A stretch of 11,353 nt of DNA from an uncultured Selenomonas sp. (GTDB taxonomy: Bacteria; Bacillota; Negativicutes; Selenomonadales; Selenomonadaceae). Location: contig CAJPRR010000068.1 of the NCBI GenBank assembly GCA_905373085.1, forward strand, positions 1-11,353. Direction: 5' to 3'. A model generated the notes under the pieces. The model worked only from the letters and a program-made list of their open reading frames with translations. It searched no databases and had not been told where the DNA came from. Of this stretch, positions 1 through 6,665 are shown in pieces (position 1 is the stretch's first letter; each line of letters starts with the position of its first letter). A program made the translations under genes and the position numbers.

Positions 1-2
1 AG

Positions 3-842
3 AAGGCTGCGGCTGGAAGCAATCTGACGATGACGGCGACGAACAAGCTGACGACGGCAGACGAACTCTCGGCGGGGCAGAACATGACGCTGACGGGCGG
101 CGATGTCACGACGCAGAAGAAGGTCACGGCTGGAAACAATCTGACGATGACAGCAGCAAACAAGCTGACGGCGAAGGAAACGCTGAAAGCGGGCGGTTGG
201 CTCAGAGCTTTGCAGACCGGCGGCAACGGCAACATAACGCTGCGTGACATCAAAGCGGGCAGTTTCCAAGCCTTGCATAGAGGCAAGGGCGATATTCGAG
301 CGGATAACGTATATGCGCAGCACTACGGATTCGTTCATCATGCCGGCGTTGGCGACATTCATCTGGATACGATGCAGGTGAGCAATACCGCCCGTGTTCG
401 TCATACAGGCTTGGGAGATATCTTTACCCGTCAGTTGACCGCCGGACAAGCAGCACATTTCCTAAATCGTCATGGCGGCATGGAACTTGGGGTTATAGAC
501 GGCGGTCGTCGGCTGACGATCTTGGATCTCTCAAGGCAGGCGAAGGTACGTGCAAACGTACTTAGAGCCAGCGAACTGATCACCATCTTCTCACTGCATC
601 AGGAAATCGACCATTTTGAGACGCCGACGATCCTCGACCTTCTGCTCGCAGGAGATCGGACGCGGCGAGCTGTTGGCTGGCTGGGAGCCGCTGAAGTTGG
701 CAGCTTGTTTGAAACGTATTGGCGTCGCTATGATTCTCCGGATGCAGAATCGTTCATTGATCTGCGCCCTTGGGAGAGTGCCTTTGTGCAGATGGTTCAG
801 GAAAAGGGAGCGGAGGAGATCGTCATAGGCGAAGACGCGTAA
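3..842 (+). CDS. C-terminal part of a filamentous-haemagglutinin-like surface exoprotein (5' partial)
   Basis: The reading frame is open from base 3 to the TAA at 840-842, giving 279 residues, so the window cuts into a larger gene; the ATG at 30 is only an internal Met. The first ~65 residues are repeats of the type 'AGNNLTMTAANKLT', about 20 residues each, as in haemagglutinin repeats of FhaB/TpsA exoproteins. Next come about six rungs of 20-21 residues, several marked by G-x-G-(D/N)-I, as expected for a right-handed beta-helix. The last ~75 residues (from about DHFETPTILD) are non-repetitive and mixed-charge, ending in GEDA. There is no C-terminal beta-barrel, so it is not a classical autotransporter; two-partner secretion is the likely route, by inference. 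AGA, ATA and CAT codons appear more often than in the housekeeping genes, which fits an accessory gene. The substrate or ligand cannot be told. The family call is good; the exact role is open. Confidence 0.8.
   Translation, partial: KAAAGSNLTMTATNKLTTADELSAGQNMTLTGGDVTTQKKVTAGNNLTMTAANKLTAKETLKAGGWLRALQTGGNGNITLRDIKAGSFQALHRGKGDIRADNVYAQHYGFVHHAGVGDIHLDTMQVSNTARVRHTGLGDIFTRQLTAGQAAHFLNRHGGMELGVIDGGRRLTILDLSRQAKVRANVLRASELITIFSLHQEIDHFETPTILDLLLAGDRTRRAVGWLGAAEVGSLFETYWRRYDSPDAESFIDLRPWESAFVQMVQEKGAEEIVIGEDA
12..170 (+). repeat. Haemagglutinin-type coding repeat, 117-bp period
   Basis: Bases 12-53 and 129-170 are near-identical 42-base copies spaced 117 bases (39 codons) apart, both encoding AG(S/N)NLTMTA(T/A)NKLT. 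A more diverged half-unit (AGQNMTLTGGDVTTQKK) lies between them, so the protein unit is about 20 residues and the DNA copy is a two-unit period. More copies probably lie upstream of the window. Confidence 0.75.
219..584 (+). repeat. Second repeat class: ~21-residue G-x-G-D/N-I rungs
   Basis: Within the exoprotein, the strings GNGNI, GKGDI, GVGDI and GLGDI recur every 20-21 residues. Two more degenerate units (HGGMEL and RQAKV) follow at the same spacing. The pattern is visible in protein but hardly in DNA, so these are old, diverged rungs of a beta-helix and not recent duplications. Confidence 0.65.
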
Positions 843-863
843 TCATGGTGATTCCGTAAATGC

Positions 864-910
864 AAGGAGGGGTCGTCGCGCATATCTTGTGCGACGGCTC
901 CTTCATTTGT
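864..910 (+). terminator. Probable terminator of the exoprotein gene
   Basis: The outer stem AAGGAG (864-869) pairs with CTCCTT (898-903) and the inner stem GTCGCGC (875-881) pairs with GTGCGAC (889-895), with a 7-base loop and an asymmetric internal bulge. It lies 21 bases after the stop codon. The following tract (catttgt) is T-poor, so termination may be weak or need help from Rho. Confidence 0.5.
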
Positions 911-966
911 CAAAAAGAGTTTGCAGGGAATTTTTTCCATGAAGGTTGAATGTCTTGAATAAATGT

Positions 967-995
967 TTGTATTCTTTGGTACTTTTTGCTACAAT
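967..995 (+). promoter_or_regulatory. Candidate promoter of the fur-hemZ-hisS-aspS operon
   Basis: An extended -10 (TGC followed by TACAAT at 990-995) lies 17 bases after a weak -35 (TTGTAT, 967-972). A start near base 1002 would give a leader of about 180 bases before fur, which includes the two stem-loops. A separate perfect TTGACA (1015-1020) has only CACATT at the right spacing and is the less likely alternative. Confidence 0.45.
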
Positions 996-1053
996 AGCTT
1001 ATAAAGGCTTTGAATTGACAAGTACTTTCAATGTCTGCACATTTTGTTTTACT

Positions 1054-1147
1054 ATGAAAGTCCAAGAAGTCAAGCCGAAGGCGCAGACTGATTGGGTAAC
1101 TTTCATTAAGGGCGGCGCACAATGTCCGCGAAGTGGACGTTTGTGCG
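1054..1147 (+). promoter_or_regulatory. Structured leader: two stem-loops upstream of fur
   Basis: Stem one pairs ATGAAAGT (1054-1061) with ACTTTCAT (1099-1106) and can hold a small inner AGTC/GACT pairing. Stem two pairs CGCACAA plus GTCC (1116-1122, 1124-1127) with GGAC plus TTGTGCG (1135-1138, 1141-1147) around a 7-base GCGAAGT loop. Neither is followed by a T-run, so they are not simple terminators. They do not match any riboswitch class that I recognise. A role in attenuation, RNA stability or protein binding is inference only. Confidence 0.4.
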
Positions 1148-1181
1148 TGTGTTTCGCGACGAATTGTAAAGGAGTATGGTC

Positions 1182-1628
1182 ATGGCTAAAATAACGATGG
1201 AGGATCTGAGGAAGAGACTGCAGGAACGCCAGCATAAGATGACGCCGCAGCGGCAGATCGTTCTGCAGGTTTTCATGGATCGTCCCGGCCAGCATATCAG
1301 CGCGGAGGACGTGCACATGATCTTGCGCGCCAACCATTCGGAGATCGGCTTGGCTACCGTCTATCGCAGCTTGGAGCTTCTCGTCGAGCTTGGCCTTCTG
1401 CAGAAGATGGAGTTCGGCGACGGCTGCAGCCGCTATGAAATCTCGGATCTCAATCCCGGCGAGCATCAGCATCATCACCTGATCTGCCTGAGCTGCGGCA
1501 AGGTCACCGAGTTTTCTGAGGATCTTCTGGAGAATCTTGAGAAAAAGGTCGCCGATGAATGCGACTTCCAGATCGAAGATCACCAGGTCAAGCTGTTCGG
1601 CTACTGCAAGGAGTGCCGCAAGCATTGA
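1182..1628 (+). CDS. fur: Fur-family ferric uptake regulator
   Basis: This 148-residue protein has the normal length of Fur, a cytoplasmic metal-dependent repressor of iron-uptake and iron-related genes. The N-terminal winged helix carries MTPQR (20-24) and the recognition helix LATVYRSLELL (57-67). The C-terminal dimerisation domain has the His cluster HQHHH (95-99) and two CxxC pairs, C102/C105 and C142/C145, expected to bind structural zinc. The string EFGDGCSRYE is Fur-like more than PerR- or Zur-like, so Fur is the best call, though paralogues cannot be excluded. The start is the ATG at 1182, 7 bases after AAAGGAG; an in-frame ATG at 1176 lies only 1 base after that site and is too close. 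Its TGA overlaps the next gene, so it heads a four-gene operon. No Fur box was seen upstream, so autoregulation is not shown. Confidence 0.92.
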   Translation: MAKITMEDLRKRLQERQHKMTPQRQIVLQVFMDRPGQHISAEDVHMILRANHSEIGLATVYRSLELLVELGLLQKMEFGDGCSRYEISDLNPGEHQHHHLICLSCGKVTEFSEDLLENLEKKVADECDFQIEDHQVKLFGYCKECRKH

Positions 1629-3148
1629 TTGTCCGGCGTTTCTTGCTCGACCGCGAAGAACAGGTCATCGTCAAGCTCGTGCGCGAGCTTTTGGAACTCT
1701 TCAAAATCCGGGTGTTGGACGAGGCGGAGGAACAGGACGGAGAAGCGGACTTTGCCGTGCTGTCCGTGCGGCATGAAATCGTTATGGAGCCTGTGTCGAC
1801 CGTTCATACGGAGCTTCTTGCTGTGGAGGAGACGGGAGAGGAACGGCGCTTTTCTATAGGGGGCGCCGCAAGGCAGGACGAAAAGGGGATGGCTGCTGTC
1901 CATCGCCTCGTCAAGCTCAACCTCTACCGTCTCTTTCGTACGCATTTCGCTATGCCTGCGGCGGCATGGGGCATCCTGCACGGCGTCCGCCCGACGAAGA
2001 TCGTGCATCGCTTCATCGAGGCGGGACTTTCGCGTGAGGAGATCGTCGCACGACTCGTGGAGGACTACGAGGTTTCTTTGGAGAAGGCTTCGTACATGAC
2101 GGCGATGGCGTTTCGCCAGAGACCGTTCCTGCAGACCTCGGACGAGCGGACGATCAGCGTCTATGTTGGCATACCGTTCTGCCGCTCGCGTTGTCTTTAC
2201 TGCTCGTTTCCCGCCTACATCCTGCCGAATGATGAGCAGCTCAGCGCTTTTTTTGCCGCATGGGACAAGGATCTCGCGGCAGCGAAGCGCGAGATTGAGC
2301 GTCATCGCTTGAAGGTGCAGAGCATCTACATCGGCGGCGGCACGCCGACGAGTCTCAGCAATGCGGATTTCGAGCGCGTGCTTTCCCTCGTCGAGGGAGC
2401 ATTTTACGGCGAGCATACGGGCGAGTTTACCGTGGAGGCGGGACGTCCCGATACGATGACGCCGGAAAAGGCGCTCTCGATGAAGGAGCATCGCGTGAGC
2501 CGCGTCAGCGTGAATCCGCAGACGATGCAGCAGCGCACATTGGAGCGCATCGGCAGGGCGCATACGCCCGAAGACATCGTCCGCATGTTCCGCCTGTTGC
2601 GCGAGACGGGAGATTTTTCCATCAATATGGACGTCATCCTCGGCCTGCCGGGGGAGACGCGCTCGGACATCGCCGATACGATGGCGAAGGTTCTCGCGCT
2701 CGCCCCTGACGATGTGACGCTCCACTCGCTCGCCTTGAAGCGCGGCTCGAAGCTCAAGATGCACTTGGAGGAATACGAGCTGCCTGACGATGCCGAGGTG
2801 CGGGCGATGTTTCGGACGGCGATGGAGCAGGTGCAGGACGAGGGTTTTTTGCCGTACTATCTCTATCGGCAGGGCTATATGAGCGGGCAGATGGAAAATG
2901 TCGGCTGTGCGCGTCCGGGCGCTGAGAGCATGTACAATATGCAGATCATGGACGAGCATCAGACGATCCTAGGCATCGGCTGCGCCGCGACGAGCAAGAT
3001 CATGAATTTCCGCACGAAGAGGCTCAAGGCGTCGTTCAACGCCAAGGATTTTCATACTTATGTGCGCGATATCGACGATTATATCGCGAAGCGATCCGCT
3101 CTTTTAGCGGAGGCTTACCGAAACGAGGGGGAGGAAGAAACGTGTTGA
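1625..3148 (+). CDS. hemZ: HemZ-type radical SAM coproporphyrinogen dehydrogenase
   Basis: From the proposed TTG start the protein has 507 residues, close to the family's usual ~500. It begins with a ~170-residue N-terminal region that contains HGVRPTKI (119-126), typical of HemZ. The radical SAM motif C186-RSR-C190-LY-C193 then binds the 4Fe-4S cluster, GGGTPTS (from 237) matches the SAM-binding segment, and VILGLPGET is a further family signature. The family is annotated as oxygen-independent coproporphyrinogen III dehydrogenase, but the cluster motif lacks the fourth Cys of E. coli HemN (CxCx form) and looks like HemW, so the catalytic role is less certain than the family. The TTG at 1625 overlaps the fur stop by 4 bases and has AAGGAG at 1608-1613; the upstream in-frame ATG at 1559 lies inside fur and adds 22 residues with no family look. 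It is translationally coupled to fur and hisS. Confidence 0.88.
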   Translation: MIVRRFLLDREEQVIVKLVRELLELFKIRVLDEAEEQDGEADFAVLSVRHEIVMEPVSTVHTELLAVEETGEERRFSIGGAARQDEKGMAAVHRLVKLNLYRLFRTHFAMPAAAWGILHGVRPTKIVHRFIEAGLSREEIVARLVEDYEVSLEKASYMTAMAFRQRPFLQTSDERTISVYVGIPFCRSRCLYCSFPAYILPNDEQLSAFFAAWDKDLAAAKREIERHRLKVQSIYIGGGTPTSLSNADFERVLSLVEGAFYGEHTGEFTVEAGRPDTMTPEKALSMKEHRVSRVSVNPQTMQQRTLERIGRAHTPEDIVRMFRLLRETGDFSINMDVILGLPGETRSDIADTMAKVLALAPDDVTLHSLALKRGSKLKMHLEEYELPDDAEVRAMFRTAMEQVQDEGFLPYYLYRQGYMSGQMENVGCARPGAESMYNMQIMDEHQTILGIGCAATSKIMNFRTKRLKASFNAKDFHTYVRDIDDYIAKRSALLAEAYRNEGEEETC

Positions 3149-4407
3149 TCAACGGACCGCGCGGCACGAAGGATATTTTGCCTGATACGGTCGCACAATG
3201 GACGCATGTGGAGAAGGTGATACGCGAGCTATGTGCGCGATACGGGTACCATGAAATCCGCACGCCGATTTTCGAGCATACGGAGCTTTTCCTGCGCGGC
3301 ATCGGCGAGACGACCGATGTCGTGGAAAAGGAAATGTACACGTTCACCGATCGCGGCGAGCGCAGCCTTACGCTGCGGCCCGAGAATACGGCGTCCGTCG
3401 TGCGCTCGTACCTGCAGAACAAGCTCTATGCCGCCGACGCTCTCGTGAAGCTCTTCTACATCGGCTCGATGTTCCGCTATGACCGTCCGCAGGCGGGACG
3501 CTACCGCGAGTTCCACCAGTTCGGCGTGGAAGCCCTAGGCGAGGAAAACCCCGCAGTTGACGCGGAGATCATCGTGCTGGCGGTCGAGTTTCTGCGCGCT
3601 CTCGGCTTGCAGGAGCTGAAGCTGCATCTCAATTCCGTCGGCTGTCCCAAATGCCGTCCCGTCTATCGCGAGAGGCTGCAGGAGTTCTTCCGCCCGCATC
3701 TCGAAGAGCTTTGCACGGACTGCCGCTCGCGCTTCGAGCGCAATCCGCTGCGCCTTTTGGACTGCAAGAACGAGCATTGCCATGCGCTCGCAGAAGGTGC
3801 GCCGCGCATCACGGACTGCCTTTGCGACGAGTGCCGTGTGCATTTCACTGAGGTGCAGTCGTATCTTACGGCGGCGGGCATTCCTTTCGAGCTTGATGCG
3901 AATCTCGTGCGCGGCCTCGACTACTATACGAAGACGGCATTCGAGGTCAAGTACACGCCCTTGGGAGCACAGAGCGCCGTGGCGGGCGGCGGCCGCTATG
4001 ACGGGCTTGTCGAGGAGGTCGGCGGACCGCCGACGCCCGGCATCGGCTTTGCCGTGGGGCTTGAGCGCGTGCTGCTCGCCTTGGAAAAGCAGGAGCTTCT
4101 GCCCGAGGAGCCGGAAGCGGTCGACGTCTTCGTCGTCGCCTTGGGCGAGGCGGCGCAGATTCCTGCCTTCAAGCTTCTGCATGAGCTTCGCGCGGCGAAG
4201 CTCTCCGCTGCCATGGACTTCGCAGGGCGCAGCATGAAGGCGCAGATGAAGCAGGCGAACAAGAAGAACGCCCGCTTCGTGGCAATCTTGGGGGAAGATG
4301 AGGTCAAGGAGGCTTCTGCCCTCTTGAAGGATATGAAGACGAGCGAGCAGAAGAAGCTCGCTTTGAAGGATTTTGTTCCTGCATTATGTGTTGAGGTGAA
4401 GAATTGA
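3142..4407 (+). CDS. hisS: Histidyl-tRNA synthetase
   Basis: This class II aminoacyl-tRNA synthetase (421 residues, normal length) charges tRNA(His) in the cytoplasm. It opens with RGTKDILP (7-14). Motif 2 spans FRYDRPQAGRYREF (111-124), and the HisRS signature LVRGLDYYT (255-263) and GGGRYDGL (282-289) precede motif 3, GIGFAVGLERV (300-310). The C-terminal ~95 residues are the anticodon-binding domain. An insertion domain at 165-235 has Cys pairs (CPKC, CTDC, CLCDEC) that could bind zinc, as in many bacterial HisRS. The GTG start at 3142 lies 7 bases after GGAGG (3130-3134) and overlaps the end of hemZ by 7 bases; the TTG at 3145 is possible but worse spaced. There is no T-box in front of it, so control probably comes from the operon promoter. 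Confidence 0.98.
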   Translation: MLINGPRGTKDILPDTVAQWTHVEKVIRELCARYGYHEIRTPIFEHTELFLRGIGETTDVVEKEMYTFTDRGERSLTLRPENTASVVRSYLQNKLYAADALVKLFYIGSMFRYDRPQAGRYREFHQFGVEALGEENPAVDAEIIVLAVEFLRALGLQELKLHLNSVGCPKCRPVYRERLQEFFRPHLEELCTDCRSRFERNPLRLLDCKNEHCHALAEGAPRITDCLCDECRVHFTEVQSYLTAAGIPFELDANLVRGLDYYTKTAFEVKYTPLGAQSAVAGGGRYDGLVEEVGGPPTPGIGFAVGLERVLLALEKQELLPEEPEAVDVFVVALGEAAQIPAFKLLHELRAAKLSAAMDFAGRSMKAQMKQANKKNARFVAILGEDEVKEASALLKDMKTSEQKKLALKDFVPALCVEVKN

Positions 4408-6206
4408 TGGAAACATTGGAAGGCATGAAGAGGACGCGCCATTGCGGCGAACTGCGTGAGGGCGACGTCGGCGCTGAGGTCGTGCTCTCGGGCTGGGTAT
4501 CGAGGAGAAGGGATCACGGCGGTCTGATCTTCGTCGATATGCGCGACCGCTCGGGGTTCGTGCAGGTCGTCTACGATGAGGCGGCGATGGGCAAGGAAGC
4601 GTTCCACAAGGCGGAAACCCTGCGCAACGAGTTCGTCATCGGCGTGCGCGGCAAGGTGCGCGCGCGCTCGGAAGATACGGTCAACCCAAATATTGAGACG
4701 GGCAAGATCGAGGTCGTCTGCGAGGAGCTGCGCATCCTGAATACGGCGAAGACGCCGCCCTTCTATATTCAGGACAACATCGACGTCGACGAGACGCTGC
4801 GCCTCAAGTATCGCTATCTTGACCTGCGCCGCCCCGAGATGCAGGCGAATCTCATGTTGCGCCACCGCGTGACAAAGATCATGCGCGACTTCCTCGACCG
4901 TCATGAATTCATCGAGATCGAGACGCCGATGCTCTGCAAGAGCACGCCCGAGGGCGCACGCGACTTCCTCGTGCCGAGCCGTCTGAATCCCGGCAAGTTC
5001 TACGCGCTGCCGCAGTCGCCGCAGATCTTCAAGCAGATCCTTATGGTCGCAGGCTTCGAGAAGTATTTCCAGATCGTGCGCTGCTTCCGCGATGAGGATC
5101 TGCGTGCCGACCGTCAGCCCGAGTTCACGCAGCTCGATATCGAGACGTCCTTCCTTGACGAGAACGACATCTTGGAACTGATGGAAGGACTCGTCGCGGA
5201 GCTTTTCGACAAGACGCTCGGCATCAAGCTCGAAACCCCGTTTCTGCGCATGAAGTGGGACGAGGCAATGGAGCGATTCGGTTCGGACAAGCCCGATCTT
5301 CGCTTTGGCATGGAGCTCATGGACATCTCGGAGTACGTCAAGGGTTCGGACTTCAAGGTTTTCGCCTCCGTCCTCGAAAACGGCGGACAGGTCAAGGTCA
5401 TCAACGTCGAGGACTATGCGAATATTCCGCGCCGCGAGCTGGACGGCCTCGTGCAGTATGTGCAGGGCTACGGCGCGAAGGGTCTCGCGTGGATTCAGTA
5501 CACGGAAGAGGGCGTGAAGTCGCCTTTCAAGAAGTTCTACGCCGATGAAGTCTTCGAGAAGATCAAGGAGGCCTGCCATGCCAAGACGGGCGATCTCCTG
5601 CTCGTCATCGCGGACAAGCCGCTCGTCGTCGCACAGGCGCTCGGCGAACTGCGCCTTGAGATGGCGCGCCGCCGCGGCCTCATCGATGCCGATGCGCTGA
5701 AATTCCTCTGGGTCACGGACTTCCCGATGTTTGAATACAACGAGGAAGAGAAGCGCTGGAAGGCCATGCACCATCCGTTCACGGCGCCGCGCCGCGAGGA
5801 TGTCGAGTGCTTGATGTCCGACCCCGGAAGGGTCAAGGCGAACGCTTACGACATGGTTCTGAACGGCGTCGAGATCGGCGGCGGCAGCCTGCGCATCTAT
5901 CAGGGAGATTTGCAGGAGAAGGTCTTCGAGGCCATCGGACTCACGCAGGAAGAGGCGCGTCAGAAGTTCGGCTTCATGATGGACGCCTTCGAGTACGGCA
6001 CGCCGCCGCACGGCGGCATCGCCTTCGGCCTCGACCGCCTCGTCATGCTCATGGCGAAACGCCGCTCGATCCGCGACGTCATCGCCTTCCCAAAGACGCA
6101 GAGCGCTTCGGACGTCATGTCGCACGCGCCGTCCGAGGTCGACGCCAAGCAGCTTAGAGAGCTTTATGTGCGCTCGACGGCGGTCAAGAAGGAAGAGAAG
6201 AAGTAA
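4407..6206 (+). CDS. aspS: Aspartyl-tRNA synthetase, probably non-discriminating
   Basis: This bacterial-type class IIb synthetase has 599 residues, the normal length with the GAD insertion. The N-terminal OB-fold anticodon domain has GWVSRRRDHGG (29-39). Motif 2 contains FRDEDLRADRQPEF (227-240) and motif 3 is GGIAFGLDRLVML (536-548). His37 in RRDHGG matches His31 of Pseudomonas aeruginosa AspRS, a residue linked in that enzyme to relaxed tRNA specificity; it suggests charging of both tRNA(Asp) and tRNA(Asn), with Asn made later by GatCAB. This is inference from one residue. The ATG at 4407 shares a base with the hisS TGA and has GAGGTGA at 4393-4399, 7 bases upstream; the TTG one codon earlier is less likely. 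It is the last gene of the operon and ends 14 bases before a strong terminator. Confidence 0.98.
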   Translation: METLEGMKRTRHCGELREGDVGAEVVLSGWVSRRRDHGGLIFVDMRDRSGFVQVVYDEAAMGKEAFHKAETLRNEFVIGVRGKVRARSEDTVNPNIETGKIEVVCEELRILNTAKTPPFYIQDNIDVDETLRLKYRYLDLRRPEMQANLMLRHRVTKIMRDFLDRHEFIEIETPMLCKSTPEGARDFLVPSRLNPGKFYALPQSPQIFKQILMVAGFEKYFQIVRCFRDEDLRADRQPEFTQLDIETSFLDENDILELMEGLVAELFDKTLGIKLETPFLRMKWDEAMERFGSDKPDLRFGMELMDISEYVKGSDFKVFASVLENGGQVKVINVEDYANIPRRELDGLVQYVQGYGAKGLAWIQYTEEGVKSPFKKFYADEVFEKIKEACHAKTGDLLLVIADKPLVVAQALGELRLEMARRRGLIDADALKFLWVTDFPMFEYNEEEKRWKAMHHPFTAPRREDVECLMSDPGRVKANAYDMVLNGVEIGGGSLRIYQGDLQEKVFEAIGLTQEEARQKFGFMMDAFEYGTPPHGGIAFGLDRLVMLMAKRRSIRDVIAFPKTQSASDVMSHAPSEVDAKQLRELYVRSTAVKKEEKK

Positions 6207-6220
6207 GCGGTCGATGCGCC

Positions 6221-6272
6221 GCCGAACATAAAAAATCCCCATGCTTCTGCATGGGGATTTTTTATGTTCGGC
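6221..6272. terminator. Bidirectional terminator with a perfect 24-bp stem
   Basis: Arms at 6221-6244 and 6249-6272 are exact inverted repeats around a 4-base TTCT loop. Each arm carries an A6 or T6 run next to the GC core (CCCCATGC), so it works as an intrinsic terminator for aspS on the plus strand and for the small gene on the minus strand. The right arm ends one base before the minus-strand stop codon at 6273-6275. Confidence 0.95.
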
Positions 6273-6482
6273 TTATTTTTTGAGCGCTTCCTTCAAGATC
6301 GCCGTGCAAGCCTGCTGCGTGACGCGCAGCACGTCAGTGTAGACCTTGTTGTAAAGCTCGCCGCCGTCGACGACGCCACGGCCGTTCTGCGTGACGAAGA
6401 ACTTCTTTGGACGATCCTCGAAGGCCTTGTCCGCCTCGGCAAATTTCGCCTCGACCAGCTTCTCCAGTTCCTGCTCTGTCAA
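6273..6482 (-). CDS. Small protein of unknown function, 69 residues
   Basis: I do not recognise this protein. It starts at TTG (6480-6482) with AGAGGTGA six bases upstream and a good promoter 30 bases further back, and ends in TAA directly against the bidirectional terminator, so it has all the signs of a real single-gene unit despite its size. The protein starts MTEQELEKLVEAKF, is rich in Lys and Glu in its N-terminal third, has a central GRGVVDGGELYNKVY, and ends in a likely helix ILKEALKK. There is no signal peptide, membrane helix or metal motif, and its single Cys (in QQACTAI) argues against zinc binding. It is probably a soluble cytoplasmic protein with a helical build. No function is proposed. 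Confidence 0.75.
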   Translation of the reverse strand: MTEQELEKLVEAKFAEADKAFEDRPKKFFVTQNGRGVVDGGELYNKVYTDVLRVTQQACTAILKEALKK

Positions 6483-6515
6483 AATAAGTCACCTCTTTCT
6501 ATAATTATACCTTAT

Positions 6516-6543
6516 ATTATACATCATTTTGATTGATTGTAAA
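6516..6543 (-). promoter_or_regulatory. Promoter of the small 69-residue gene
   Basis: On the minus strand a TTTACA -35 (6538-6543) and a perfect TATAAT -10 (6516-6521) are 16 bases apart. A second TATAAT lies about 15 bases downstream. The remainder of the gap to mutY (6544-6665) shows no gene, no clear terminator for mutY and no other structure. Confidence 0.7.
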
Positions 6544-6665
6544 GGAAGCACGGCTAAAATGAAGTCGCCCGGATTTGTGCAGAGGTGTGAGGATGGGCGG
6601 CTGAATGTATCAGTGATCCTCGAAGAAAGCGCGAGACAGTTCGTGCGGACACCTCGTCGGAAGGC

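Larger units (their letters stand above)
843..1181 (+). other. Intergenic region between exoprotein and fur
   Basis: This 339-base gap has no convincing gene. It is AT-richer than its flanks between about 905 and 1060. It holds, in order, the hairpin terminator of the exoprotein, an extended -10 promoter near 967-995, a second TTGACA box at 1015-1020 without a good -10, two possible stem-loops at 1054-1106 and 1116-1147, and the fur ribosome binding site AAAGGAG at 1168-1174. No recognisable Fur box or T-box core was seen. Confidence 0.7.

Noticed and set aside
1015..1043. Perfect TTGACA box as an alternative fur promoter
   Set aside because: At 17 bases the -10 is CACATT, a poor match. The extended -10 at 990-995 is better, so this was not listed as a promoter.
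1000..1181. T-box or known riboswitch in the fur leader
   Set aside because: No T-box core sequence and no conserved motif of the common riboswitch classes could be found by eye.
946..1194. 82-residue plus-strand frame in the gap before fur
   Set aside because: It has no ribosome binding site, overlaps the promoter, leader hairpins and start of fur, and shows no family resemblance.
1601..2959. 452-residue minus-strand frame opposite hemZ
   Set aside because: It is a shadow frame of hemZ, with the same His/Arg-rich look and no recognisable domain.
3996..6242. 748-residue open frame on the minus strand opposite hisS and aspS
   Set aside because: It is fully antisense to two strongly conserved synthetase genes. 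Its composition (Leu, Arg, Asp, Ala, His) is that of a mirror frame in GC-rich codons, and it runs through the terminator.
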